31,320 nucleotides of DNA from an uncultured Veillonella sp. (GTDB lineage Bacteria; Bacillota; Negativicutes; Veillonellales; Veillonellaceae), in contig NZ_URAR01000022.1 in assembly GCF_900545795.1 (NCBI RefSeq), positions 1 through 31,320 on the forward strand, in the 5' to 3' direction. This document shows positions 7,354-14,298 of the stretch, in pieces; the first letter of the stretch is position 1, and each line of letters opens with the position of its first letter. Position numbers and translations under genes: made by a program. The notes under the pieces were generated by a model. The model saw nothing but the letters and a program-made list of their open reading frames with translations. It ran no database searches and was not told the origin of the DNA.

Positions 7354-8307
7354 ATGAAAATTGTTGTTATGGAACCATTAGGTGTTGCGTTAAGTAAAAT
7401 TGAAACCTTAGCCGCTCCATTAAAAAACGCTGGTCACGAAGTCATTTATTATGAAACCAAAGAAACTGACCAGACAAAATTATTAGAACGTGTAAAAGAT
7501 GCTGACATTATTATGCTAGCAAATCAACCTTTATCAGCTGATATCATCCGCCAATGCAGTAATTTAAAATTTGTTGACATTGCCTTCACTGGTGTAGACC
7601 ATGTAGGCCTTGAAGCTTGCCGCGAGCGCAATATCACGGTATCTAATGCAGCGGGCTACTCCACTAATGCTGTAGCTGAATTAGCTTTTGGCCTTGCTAT
7701 CAGTACAATCCGCAATATTGTACCTTGCGATAAAGAATGTCGTCAGGGTGGTACCAAAGATGGTCTTGTAGGCTTTGAACTTTATGGCAAAACATTTGGC
7801 GTTGTAGGCACTGGTGCTATTGGCAGCCGCGTAGCAGAAATAGCTCTCGCCTTTGGTTGCAAAGTTATCGCTTACAATCGCAGTGTAAAACCAGCCCTTG
7901 AAGCAAAAGGCGTTACCTTTGTAGATAAAGATACCTTATTTAAAGAAGCAGATTTTGTCTCCCTTCACACACCATTAACCGAAGAAACAAAAGGGCTTGT
8001 TAATGCTGACACTATTCGCCTCATGAAGCCAACCGCCGTGCTTATCAACACAGCACGTGGCCCTGTTGTAGACAGCCAAGCCTTGGCAGACGCACTTAAT
8101 GAAGGCCGTTTGGCTGCTGCTGGTATTGACGTATTTGAAAATGAACCACCAATCGCTACAGATCATCCGCTTTGCCATGCTAAACATTGTGTTCTCACGC
8201 CACATGTGGCATTTGCCAGCAAAGAAGCCTTAGAAACTAGAGCTGACATCGTATTTGATAATATTGATGCCTTCTTAAATGGTGAGCCTAAAAATTTAGT
8301 AAAATAA
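7354..8307 (+). CDS. D-isomer-specific 2-hydroxyacid dehydrogenase, NAD(P)-dependent
   Basis: 317 residues of the D-2-hydroxyacid dehydrogenase family, which reduces 2-oxoacids or oxidises D-2-hydroxyacids in the cytoplasm. The Rossmann motif GTGAIG is at 152-157. The catalytic Arg235 (NTARG), Glu264 (FENEPP) and His284 (LTPHVAF) are all present. Relatives include hydroxypyruvate/glyoxylate reductases and phosphoglycerate dehydrogenase; the substrate cannot be fixed, and the short length excludes the C-terminal ACT domain of long SerA forms. The ATG at 7354 follows GAGGTG by four bases. A longer in-frame start at 7093 runs through promoter and repeat DNA and is rejected. The secreted-protein gene follows 64 bases later and may be co-transcribed. 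Confidence 0.92.
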   Translation: MKIVVMEPLGVALSKIETLAAPLKNAGHEVIYYETKETDQTKLLERVKDADIIMLANQPLSADIIRQCSNLKFVDIAFTGVDHVGLEACRERNITVSNAAGYSTNAVAELAFGLAISTIRNIVPCDKECRQGGTKDGLVGFELYGKTFGVVGTGAIGSRVAEIALAFGCKVIAYNRSVKPALEAKGVTFVDKDTLFKEADFVSLHTPLTEETKGLVNADTIRLMKPTAVLINTARGPVVDSQALADALNEGRLAAAGIDVFENEPPIATDHPLCHAKHCVLTPHVAFASKEALETRADIVFDNIDAFLNGEPKNLVK

Positions 8308-8360
8308 GAACTTGGAAAAATACGACTTTAAACTTTGAAAAAATAAGATTTTAATAAAAT
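8296..8360. repeat. Short degenerate repeats after the dehydrogenase stop codon
   Basis: Three imperfect units of AAAATAAGA(A/T)TTT occur at 8301-8313, 8316-8328 and 8338-8352. The first includes the last codon and stop of the dehydrogenase gene (AAA TAA). This is the same pattern as the other gene-end repeats but weaker. Confidence 0.45.
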
Positions 8361-8371
8361 AGGAGTTCTCT

Positions 8372-8938
8372 ATGAAACATATACTTCGTAAGTCTGTATT
8401 AGTCACTCTATTGGCCCTCTCCTGCACATCCTTAGTGGGGGCCCGTGAAGCACTTCCTAATCAATTTTACAAAGGTGATAGTCGCTTCTCACAATATGTC
8501 TATGTAGAGCCAATCAACAAGGACTATTTCCAATATACAAACAACCGCTATGGCATGAGCGTATATGTACCATCTAGCTTTTATCTTGCCTATGCGCCTT
8601 CTAATCATGATGGTGCCATATTTAAAGATGGCTTAGGCGGAGAGCTCACACTCTCTGGCTCACATAACAGCAATAAATTTTCTTTACAACAAAGCTATGA
8701 AGACGCTGTGCGCCGCTATACACCAGCCTATAAGGCAAGTGGCGACGATTGGTATGTCATCTCCTACGAGAGAAATGGTATTATTCACTATGAAAAACAC
8801 TTTGTATCCAATCAGTTATTAAATAGCTTGCGAATTTCCTACCCAGTAGCCAAACGAGGCGATTATGAACACAAAATTCCTCTCATTGAATCAACATTGA
8901 TTCCTTCATGGCGTAAATATAACTTGCCTGTAATGTAA
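8372..8938 (+). CDS. Secreted protein of unknown function
   Basis: 188 residues with an N-terminal signal peptide: KHILRK, a hydrophobic core, and likely cleavage after SLVGA near residue 24. A cysteine at 18 lies in LALSC, which is not a good lipobox. The mature part contains NNRYGMSVYVPSSF and DGLGGELTLSGSHN, which look like a beta-rich domain found in other small exported proteins with an N-x-x-Y-G-x-S-V pattern. No catalytic motif is visible. AGGAG lies six bases before the ATG. It probably acts in the periplasm or at the cell surface. Confidence 0.78.
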   Translation: MKHILRKSVLVTLLALSCTSLVGAREALPNQFYKGDSRFSQYVYVEPINKDYFQYTNNRYGMSVYVPSSFYLAYAPSNHDGAIFKDGLGGELTLSGSHNSNKFSLQQSYEDAVRRYTPAYKASGDDWYVISYERNGIIHYEKHFVSNQLLNSLRISYPVAKRGDYEHKIPLIESTLIPSWRKYNLPVM

Positions 8939-8970
8939 ACTAAATACATAACTGGCCTGAGCTAATCAAA

Positions 8971-9030
8971 TAAAAAGGACTGTAACTAATGACTACTATA
9001 TGTAGACATTCAGTTGCAGTCCTTTAGCGT
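8971..9030. terminator. Bidirectional terminator between convergent genes
   Basis: AAAGGACTG (8974-8982) pairs with CAGTCCTTT (9017-9025), with further pairing of AACT/AGTT inside. On the minus strand it is followed by TTTTTATTT, serving the bcp transcript. On the plus strand the T-tract is interrupted and it serves the secreted-protein gene less well. Confidence 0.8.
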
Positions 9031-9034
9031 TTTA

Positions 9035-9130
9035 TTTGTAACTTGTGATACTTAGTTTATAATGTTTAATGCTTAATTTGTAATGTTTTAAGCTTAATTT
9101 GTAAAGTTTAAATTTTAATATGTAATGTTT
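9035..9130. repeat. About 21 bp degenerate tandem repeats behind bcp
   Basis: On the minus strand about five units of AAATTAAGCnTTAAACATTAC follow each other between the bcp stop codon and its terminator. The units differ by a few substitutions. A link to the coding 3' end is less clear than in the other arrays. Confidence 0.65.
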
Positions 9131-9149
9131 TAATTTGACTTCGTCTCCT

Positions 9150-9623
9150 TTATTGAGCATTAATTCCTAAATCAGCCAACAAAGCCCCTACATGCTCTTT
9201 CGCTTTTACGCCACGGTAAATATGAGTTAATACACCTTTTTCATCAATAACAAAGGTGGACCGTTCTATGCCAATCGATACTTTACCATATAATTTCTTC
9301 TCCTTCATAACGCCATAGGCATTACAAATGGTCTCCTCTGTATCAGCTAACAAAAGGAATTGAAGATCAAATTTATTTTTAAAATTTACATGCCATTTTA
9401 CTGTATCACGACTTACTCCCAATACAACATAACCGGCTTGCAATAAAGTTTCATAGGCCTCATTAAATTGTTGCGCTTCCACTGAACAACCTGGTGTATT
9501 GTCCTTTGGATAAAAATATAAAATAACATTCTTTCCTAAAAAGTCCTTTAAGGCTACCATTTCATTCGTATCAGCCAAAACAGAAAAGCTTGGCGCTTTA
9601 CTTCCTACAGTTAATTCTGCCAC
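9150..9623 (-). CDS. bcp: Thioredoxin-dependent thiol peroxidase, Bcp/PrxQ type
   Basis: 157 residues, the normal size for a Bcp peroxiredoxin, which reduces hydroperoxides in the cytoplasm. The peroxidatic Cys46 lies in YPKDNTPGCSVEA, and the conserved Arg is in GIERSTFVID. The resolving Cys usually five residues further on is missing (CSVEAQ), so this is probably a 1-Cys type enzyme. A GTG start at 9623 is chosen: AAAGG is well spaced from it and the protein then starts MAELTVGSKAPSF, as in the family. An ATG nine bases upstream sits directly on the ribosome binding site. Confidence 0.92.
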   Translation of the reverse strand: MAELTVGSKAPSFSVLADTNEMVALKDFLGKNVILYFYPKDNTPGCSVEAQQFNEAYETLLQAGYVVLGVSRDTVKWHVNFKNKFDLQFLLLADTEETICNAYGVMKEKKLYGKVSIGIERSTFVIDEKGVLTHIYRGVKAKEHVGALLADLGINAQ

Positions 9624-9758
9624 CGTAATCATCCTTTCTATAAAACATATAACATAGCTCTTAATACACATCATTTAATGCGTCGTAATATAAAACACAT
9701 CTCATTATATATATTACTTAATATATAGTTCCATTCTAGTATAATATAAAATAGCTTT

Positions 9759-9808
9759 CACTAATAGACTCTATGTGACTATTCACTAATAGACTCTATG
9801 TGACTATT
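9759..9808. repeat. Perfect 25-bp direct repeat, two copies
   Basis: CACTAATAGACTCTATGTGA plus CTATT occurs at 9759-9783 and again at 9784-9808 without a mismatch, and a decayed third start (CCTAATA) follows. It lies between the divergent bcp gene and the small membrane protein gene. It may be an operator pair or a recent duplication. Confidence 0.8.
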
Positions 9809-9939
9809 CCCTAATATCTCATTAGCTCACTTAAATGTATAATTTTATCAGCCATCTTAAATCCAACTTTACAAATACTTATAAAATATGTCATCATACA
9901 TATAGCCACTATTTAGGCTTATAAGGAGGTGACGTTCTA

Positions 9940-10095
9940 ATGAAATACGTAGCAAGTACTGTAAAAACTGGTATTTCCTTTGGGTCCGCCTTAGCTATGG
10001 TTGTTAGCTACGCCAATTGGCACTCCATTCCTTGGGCAATCTTCCACGGGATTTTAGGCTGGATTTATGTTATCTATTATGCCTTATTCCATTAA
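9940..10095 (+). CDS. Small membrane protein, 51 residues
   Basis: The peptide starts MKYVASTVKTGISFGSALAM and has two hydrophobic stretches (about 10-24 and 31-49) joined by the turn SYANWHSIPW. AAGGAGGTG lies eight bases before the ATG, and a hairpin terminator follows directly, so it looks like a complete one-gene unit. I think similar tiny proteins with a TGISFGSALA motif occur in other anaerobic Firmicutes, but no function is known to me. It is divergent from bcp. Confidence 0.78.
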   Translation: MKYVASTVKTGISFGSALAMVVSYANWHSIPWAIFHGILGWIYVIYYALFH

Positions 10096-10106
10096 TACCA
10101 AATAAT

Positions 10107-10176
10107 AAAGGCTGTAGTTTATGTGCTTATTTATAGAATCGCTCTATAAGTGGAACATAAAACTACAGCTTTTTTA
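10107..10176. terminator. Bidirectional terminator between the small protein gene and the purine permease
   Basis: A long stem joins GCTGTAGTTT (10111-10120) with AACTACAGC (10161-10169), with an inner pairing TTATAGA/TCTATAA. It is followed on the plus strand by seven T residues. On the minus strand the tail is CCTTTATTATT. Confidence 0.85.
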
Positions 10177-10250
10177 TTTGCCTTTATTAGCTCTTATCTA
10201 CTTTTTATTTGCTTTTTATTCGCTTTTATTGACTTTTTACGTGCTCTATA
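10170..10250. repeat. 10-11 bp degenerate tandem repeats at the permease 3' end
   Basis: On the minus strand about six units of AAAAAGCAAAT and close variants lie between the permease stop codon and the terminator hairpin. They are AT-rich and contain many in-frame stop codons. Confidence 0.6.
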
Positions 10251-10276
10251 TTTGCGGTTCATTTACTTTATATTTT

Positions 10277-11596
10277 TCACTTACCCTCTTCAGCACGCTC
10301 TTTTAACGCTTCACCTAAGGAATAATTTTTAATTTCTTCATAGTTAAATAAGATATTAAGGATTACCGCCGTTAACGCCCCTACCACAATGCCACTTTCC
10401 AATAAAATACGCACAGAAGATGGAAACTGACTAAATAAATTAGGCGTAACGGTTACACCTAAGCCCAAGGTAATAGAGCAAGCAGCCACAAGCATCGTAT
10501 TAGAATCATTAAAATTCGCTTTTCCTAGCATGCGAATGCCCGCCGCACAAACCATGCCAAACATAGCTACCATAGCGCCACCCAAGACACTAGTAGGAAT
10601 AATAGTTGCTAAAGCTGCGAACTTAGGCGCTAAGCCAAGTAAAACTAACATTAAACCACAGACTGTAATAACACGAGTCGTGCGCACCTTAGATAATTCT
10701 ACGAGCCCCACATTTTGAGAGAATGTCGTATATGGGAAAGAATTAAAAATCCCCCCAATAATAGAAGCCAAACCTTCAGCACGATAACCATGAGCTAAAT
10801 CTTTTGGCGTTAATTTGCGCTCACAAATTTCACCTAAAGCTAAAAATACACCAGTTGATTCGACCATACTAACCATGGCTACAATAGTCATAGTTAAAAT
10901 GGCACTTGCATGGAATGTTGGCAAGCCAAAATAAAATGGTGTTGGGATATGAGTCCAAGACGCTTCTGCCACTGGTGCAAAATCAACTAAGCCCATCAAT
11001 GCAGCGCCTACAGTCCCCACTACAAGGCCAAGTAAAACCGAGATAGCCTGAATATACCCTTTAAACAGCCGATTTAAAATTAAAATAAATGCTAATACAC
11101 CTACGCCTAATAGAATATTAGTTAATGATCCAAAATCAGGACTTCCTAACCCACCGGCTAAATTATTCATCGCTACAGGGACTAGAGTAACACCAATAAC
11201 TGTAACAATAGAGCCCGTTACAACAGGAGGGAAGAATCGCACTAATTTACCAAACCAATGAGCAATTAAAGATACTATAAGACCAGATACAATAATGGCT
11301 CCGTAAATAGCACCTAATCCCAATTCCTTACCGATAGCAATCATAGGGAATACAGCCGTAAAAGTACAGCCTAATACAACGGGCAAACCAATACCAAATA
11401 CGCGGTTGCGCCATACTTGCAATAAAGTAGCAATCCCTGATGTCAATAAATCAGCACCAATTAAATAGGCAATATGCTCCGTATCAAGACCTAAACTACT
11501 ACCTACAATTAATGGCACTATCACCGCGCCCGCATACATGGCCAATACATGTTGAAGGCCGAGAAAGAAAATCTGACTCTTTTTTAACTCATCCAT
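10277..11596 (-). CDS. NCS2 family xanthine/uric acid type purine permease
   Basis: 439 residues with about 12-14 membrane segments; a nucleobase:cation symporter-2 (xanthine/uracil permease) that imports a purine across the inner membrane. N-terminal GLQHVLAMYAGAVIVPLIVG and the NCS2 signature QNVGLVELSKVRTTR are clear. The signature QNVG rather than the uracil-type sequence points to xanthine, guanine or urate (PbuX/PucJK-like). ATG at 11596; GAGGAG lies about ten bases upstream. The leader holds a folded terminator-like element, and a LysR regulator gene lies immediately upstream on the same strand. Confidence 0.9.
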   Translation of the reverse strand: MDELKKSQIFFLGLQHVLAMYAGAVIVPLIVGSSLGLDTEHIAYLIGADLLTSGIATLLQVWRNRVFGIGLPVVLGCTFTAVFPMIAIGKELGLGAIYGAIIVSGLIVSLIAHWFGKLVRFFPPVVTGSIVTVIGVTLVPVAMNNLAGGLGSPDFGSLTNILLGVGVLAFILILNRLFKGYIQAISVLLGLVVGTVGAALMGLVDFAPVAEASWTHIPTPFYFGLPTFHASAILTMTIVAMVSMVESTGVFLALGEICERKLTPKDLAHGYRAEGLASIIGGIFNSFPYTTFSQNVGLVELSKVRTTRVITVCGLMLVLLGLAPKFAALATIIPTSVLGGAMVAMFGMVCAAGIRMLGKANFNDSNTMLVAACSITLGLGVTVTPNLFSQFPSSVRILLESGIVVGALTAVILNILFNYEEIKNYSLGEALKERAEEGK

Positions 11597-11619
11597 CTGT
11601 CTACTCCTCTGGATAAAAC

Positions 11620-11712
11620 AAAATAAAAACGGTCTGATCTCAGCGACTTGCCTACAGCCTCATTTCATATTAGGCCTATAGACAATACTGTAGTAAGATA
11701 CAAACCGTTTTT
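11620..11712 (-). promoter_or_regulatory. Structured terminator-like leader of the purine permease, candidate attenuator or riboswitch
   Basis: On the minus strand about 90 bases fold on themselves: outer stem 11704-11712 with 11625-11633 (AAAAACGGT/ACCGTTTTT, 9 bp), then 11694-11699 with 11637-11642, then CTACAG/CTGTAG (11688-11693 with 11652-11657), and a short inner GCCT-type pairing. The 3' side of the outer stem ends in TTTTTATTTTG, so closing the fold would make an intrinsic terminator 30 bases before the permease start codon. I could not match it to purine, preQ1, PRPP or other known aptamers. Confidence 0.6.
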
Positions 11713-11734
11713 AATTCTTCATTTAATTCGCACC

Positions 11735-11790
11735 TAGCACTGTGCTAAGCGTTCTTTACGTCAACCCACATTCCATCAGAGAGGCTTGAC
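11735..11790 (-). promoter_or_regulatory. Operator-like palindromes and weak promoter for the permease
   Basis: A minus-strand TTGACG (11759-11764) has no good -10 at 17-19 bases. At the -10 position there is instead a perfect palindrome TAGCAC-T-GTGCTA (11735-11747). A second inverted repeat (GTCAACCC 11760-11767 with GGCTTGAC 11783-11790) covers the -35. This suggests control by a DNA-binding protein, the LysR regulator next door being the obvious candidate. Confidence 0.5.
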
Positions 11791-11807
11791 ACCAAAACTA
11801 CAAACTA

Positions 11808-12704
11808 TTAGCCTTGGTTTAATTGTTGTGCAATATAATCCATAAATGTCTTCATTGTTTCCCATTTAGAATTATTATTGCGATATACAAAGCATACTTG
11901 TAAATTCAATGGTTTAGCCAGGCTATATACACCTTCAGTGATTTCTAAAGTGTCAAGTAAATGACGAGAAATCAATGCACCTGCTTCATTGCGTTTACAA
12001 TAATCAATCATAGCATATGGATTAGATAAGCGTACTAATTGATGTAAAGATTGACGTCCCTCTTCAGAGAAATAGGATCCCAAACGATGGCTCATGAAGT
12101 ATTTAGGCGGATACATCACCAATGGATATTCCAAAATTTCTTCACAAGTAATCGGATGCTTTTCAATGTCACGTTTTGGTGCATAGTAAACAACTGAGTC
12201 TTCACGTAGGGCAATACTTTCGTAAGCGCTCATATCCTTGTTATTAGGTAAATAGCAAGTACCAATATCGATGCGATTTTCACGCAAGTCGAGAAGCATT
12301 TCCTCTTCTTCCATATCATATACGGAAATGGCAAAATTCGGATTAACTTGTTGGAAATGCGCTACATGAGAGTTCATTCTCACATCACCAATACTGCGTA
12401 AAATCCCTACATTCAACATAGGACGTTCTAATTTATTAGCTAAGCGAATACTATGAATCGCTCGCTCTAATGTTTCAATAATATGTTCAGCCTCTGGCAA
12501 AAACTTTTCTCCCTCTGGAGTTAAGCGGCTACCACGAGTTGAACGGGCAATTAACTTTACACCCACCAAACGTTCTAGTTTTTTCATCTGCGCACTAAAA
12601 GCAGATTGTGTAATATTAGCAGCTTGAGCAGCTAATGTAAAATTCCCCATTTTGCTATAAGTAATAAAGCTTTGCAACTCCTGCAGGGTAGGTAGTTCTT
12701 CCAT
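11808..12704 (-). CDS. LysR family transcriptional regulator
   Basis: 298 residues. The N-terminal winged helix-turn-helix covers about 5-65 (LQSFITYSKMGNFTLAAQAA, then SAFSAQMKKLE and RSTRGSRLTPEG). The effector-binding periplasmic-binding-like domain covers about 93-295 and resembles the CynR/CysB-like groups. AAAGGAG lies nine bases before the ATG at 12704. It is directly upstream of, and in the same direction as, the purine permease, with palindromes between the two genes, so permease control is plausible. LysR proteins more often control a divergent neighbour, but the 760 bases upstream hold no divergent gene before rpsD. Effector unknown. Confidence 0.93.
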   Translation of the reverse strand: MEELPTLQELQSFITYSKMGNFTLAAQAANITQSAFSAQMKKLERLVGVKLIARSTRGSRLTPEGEKFLPEAEHIIETLERAIHSIRLANKLERPMLNVGILRSIGDVRMNSHVAHFQQVNPNFAISVYDMEEEEMLLDLRENRIDIGTCYLPNNKDMSAYESIALREDSVVYYAPKRDIEKHPITCEEILEYPLVMYPPKYFMSHRLGSYFSEEGRQSLHQLVRLSNPYAMIDYCKRNEAGALISRHLLDTLEITEGVYSLAKPLNLQVCFVYRNNNSKWETMKTFMDYIAQQLNQG

Positions 12705-13380
12705 CTAATTCATCTCCTTTTATGCGAATAACAACTTATAAAACAAAACCAAACACACTACATATATATTGACGTCGATCTACGTAATAGAACTTGTATA
12801 TCGAAATATATGGAACTCTACAATATTATATCATGTTCCACTAAAGCTAGAAAAGTAATATAAAAAATTTTAATATTATTCAACCAACCACAATAAAATT
12901 TTTATAACTTATAATATAAATTTGATTTCTACAGAAAAACACACAATAAACGCCCTAATACAAAGAAATTTACAAAACTAGACCCATAAAGTATATTTTT
13001 AAGCATATCAGCGCATATTTTCCCCTTATATAAAATTTTATATAGTTTTCTGATTAGTCTTTTCAATAAATTTATACAGTTATATAAGTAGAATTTCAAA
13101 TTATATAAGTAGAGTTTTATATTGTATCATGTACGTTTACACTTGTCTAGATTGTATGAGTAAAAAGTATGCTCACTATTCCTATAGACTATTGCTTTTC
13201 AATGAAAGTATATCACAAACTAGTATAAAATAGCTATGAAAAATACAAGTTTGTTCAATTTATTTCACATTTAAAATGGATAAATCAACTCATGTATTTA
13301 TAACAGGCATACTACTAAAACTTTTTTATACCCTTTTTATAAAAACTCCTAGATTATTCCCATAAACAGGGCCTTTATCA
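12705..13380. other. Long AT-rich intergenic region, no gene seen
   Basis: No ORF with a ribosome binding site and no RNA gene were found on either strand. It contains an 18-bp perfect palindrome TATATAAAATTTTATATA at 13027-13044 and a direct repeat of TTATATAAGTAGA at about 13082 and 13103. A TATAAT on the minus strand near 12829 may belong to the lysR promoter, but its -35 is poor. Confidence 0.6.
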
Positions 13381-13431
13381 TTGACAACAAAAGTAAATTC
13401 GTGATATGATTATCGGGTACCTAATTTGGTA
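13381..13431 (+). promoter_or_regulatory. Promoter and short hairpin leader of rpsD
   Basis: TTGACA (13381-13386) and TATGAT (13405-13410) are spaced by 18 bases. The predicted transcript starts near 13417 with a small hairpin (TACC/GGTA, 13418-13421 with 13428-13431). A role of this hairpin in S4 autoregulation is possible but not shown. Confidence 0.75.
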
Positions 13432-13464
13432 TATATAGTTATTTTATTATGAGGTGATAAACAC

Positions 13465-14052
13465 ATGGCAACGAGAAGAGAAGCACGCTTTAAGTTATGT
13501 CGTCGCTTCGGTGTGAACGTTTTCGGTCACTCCAAAGCTTTAAAGCGCGTAAAAAAAGACCAACGTCAGAAAAAAATGTCTGAATATGGCATGCAATTAT
13601 TAGAAAAACAAAAAGTTAAAGCATACTACAACTTGCTAGAACGCCAGTTCGTACGCTATTACGATAAAGCGAAAAAAATGCAAGGTGTTACAGGCGAAAA
13701 CATGCTAGTATTACTAGAATGCCGTCTTGACAATCTTGTATATCGCATTGGCTTCGGTAACTCCATTCGTCAAGCACGTCAAATGGTAAACCATGGCCAC
13801 ATTCTTGTTAACGGCCGTCGCGTAGACATCCCTTCCTACCAATGTAAAGTAGGCGATGTTATCGAACTTCGCGAAGCATCCCGTGACAATGAAATGTTCA
13901 AAACAAACTTCCAGGAACTTCGTTCTTTCGAACTTCCTTACATCACTAAAGAATTAGAAGGCTTCAAAGGTACATTAACTCGTCTTCCTGAGCGTTCCGA
14001 ACTTCCAATCGAAGTTAACGAAACACTTATCGTCGAATTGTACTCCAAATAA
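13465..14052 (+). CDS. rpsD: 30S ribosomal protein S4
   Basis: 195 residues, the normal length. S4 binds 16S rRNA early in assembly of the small subunit. Recognisable are KMSEYGMQLLEKQKVK, ERQFVRYYDKA and the S4 RNA-binding domain RLDNLVYRIGFGNSIRQARQ followed by VNHGHILVNGRRVDIPSY. The N-terminus has a single Cys, so it is a zinc-free type. The ATG at 13465 follows GAGGTG by eight bases. It has its own promoter and terminator and stands apart from the rpsM-rpsK-rpoA cluster where S4 is often encoded; a separate rpsD is also known in Bacillus. Confidence 0.97.
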   Translation: MATRREARFKLCRRFGVNVFGHSKALKRVKKDQRQKKMSEYGMQLLEKQKVKAYYNLLERQFVRYYDKAKKMQGVTGENMLVLLECRLDNLVYRIGFGNSIRQARQMVNHGHILVNGRRVDIPSYQCKVGDVIELREASRDNEMFKTNFQELRSFELPYITKELEGFKGTLTRLPERSELPIEVNETLIVELYSK

Positions 14053-14065
14053 TTCAATATTACAA

Positions 14066-14098
14066 AAGACACAGAGTTTACTCTGTGTCTTTTTTTAT
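14066..14098 (+). terminator. Intrinsic terminator of rpsD
   Basis: An 11-bp stem AAGACACAGAG/CTCTGTGTCTT (14066-14076 with 14081-14091) with loop TTTA is followed by a run of T residues, 14 bases after the stop codon. Confidence 0.96.
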
Positions 14099-14180
14099 TG
14101 TATAATTTAAAGCCTACATTAAATTATACGCCTATACGCCCTAAGTATTTACAGTTAAAATATAAGCTTACTTATGTGCT

Positions 14181-14226
14181 CTAAAAAATGACTCTTACAT
14201 ATTCAGAGCGATATGTAAGAGTCATA
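14181..14226 (-). terminator. Intrinsic terminator of the DUF362 gene
   Basis: A 15-bp perfect stem (14188-14202 with 14211-14225, arm ATGACTCTTACATAT) with an 8-base loop is followed on the minus strand by TTTTTTAG. It lies about 75 bases beyond the DUF362 stop codon. Confidence 0.92.
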
Positions 14227-14298
14227 TAATAAAAACTTAATCAAGCCCTATAAGTTTTATAGATGCTCTGCCCTATAAATAATCTACTTAAAAGTATT

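Noticed and set aside
11620..11712. Purine (guanine/adenine) riboswitch
   Set aside because: The conserved core and loop-loop sequences of the purine aptamer could not be found; only the location before a purine permease fits.
11760..11790. PyrR-binding loop (AGAGAGGCTTG on the plus strand)
   Set aside because: It is on the strand opposite to all nearby genes, lacks the exact TCCnGnGAGG spacing, and no pyrimidine gene follows.
13027..13044. Palindrome TATATAAAATTTTATATA as a terminator or operator
   Set aside because: Purely AT, no T-tract placement relative to a gene, and expected by chance in such AT-rich DNA.
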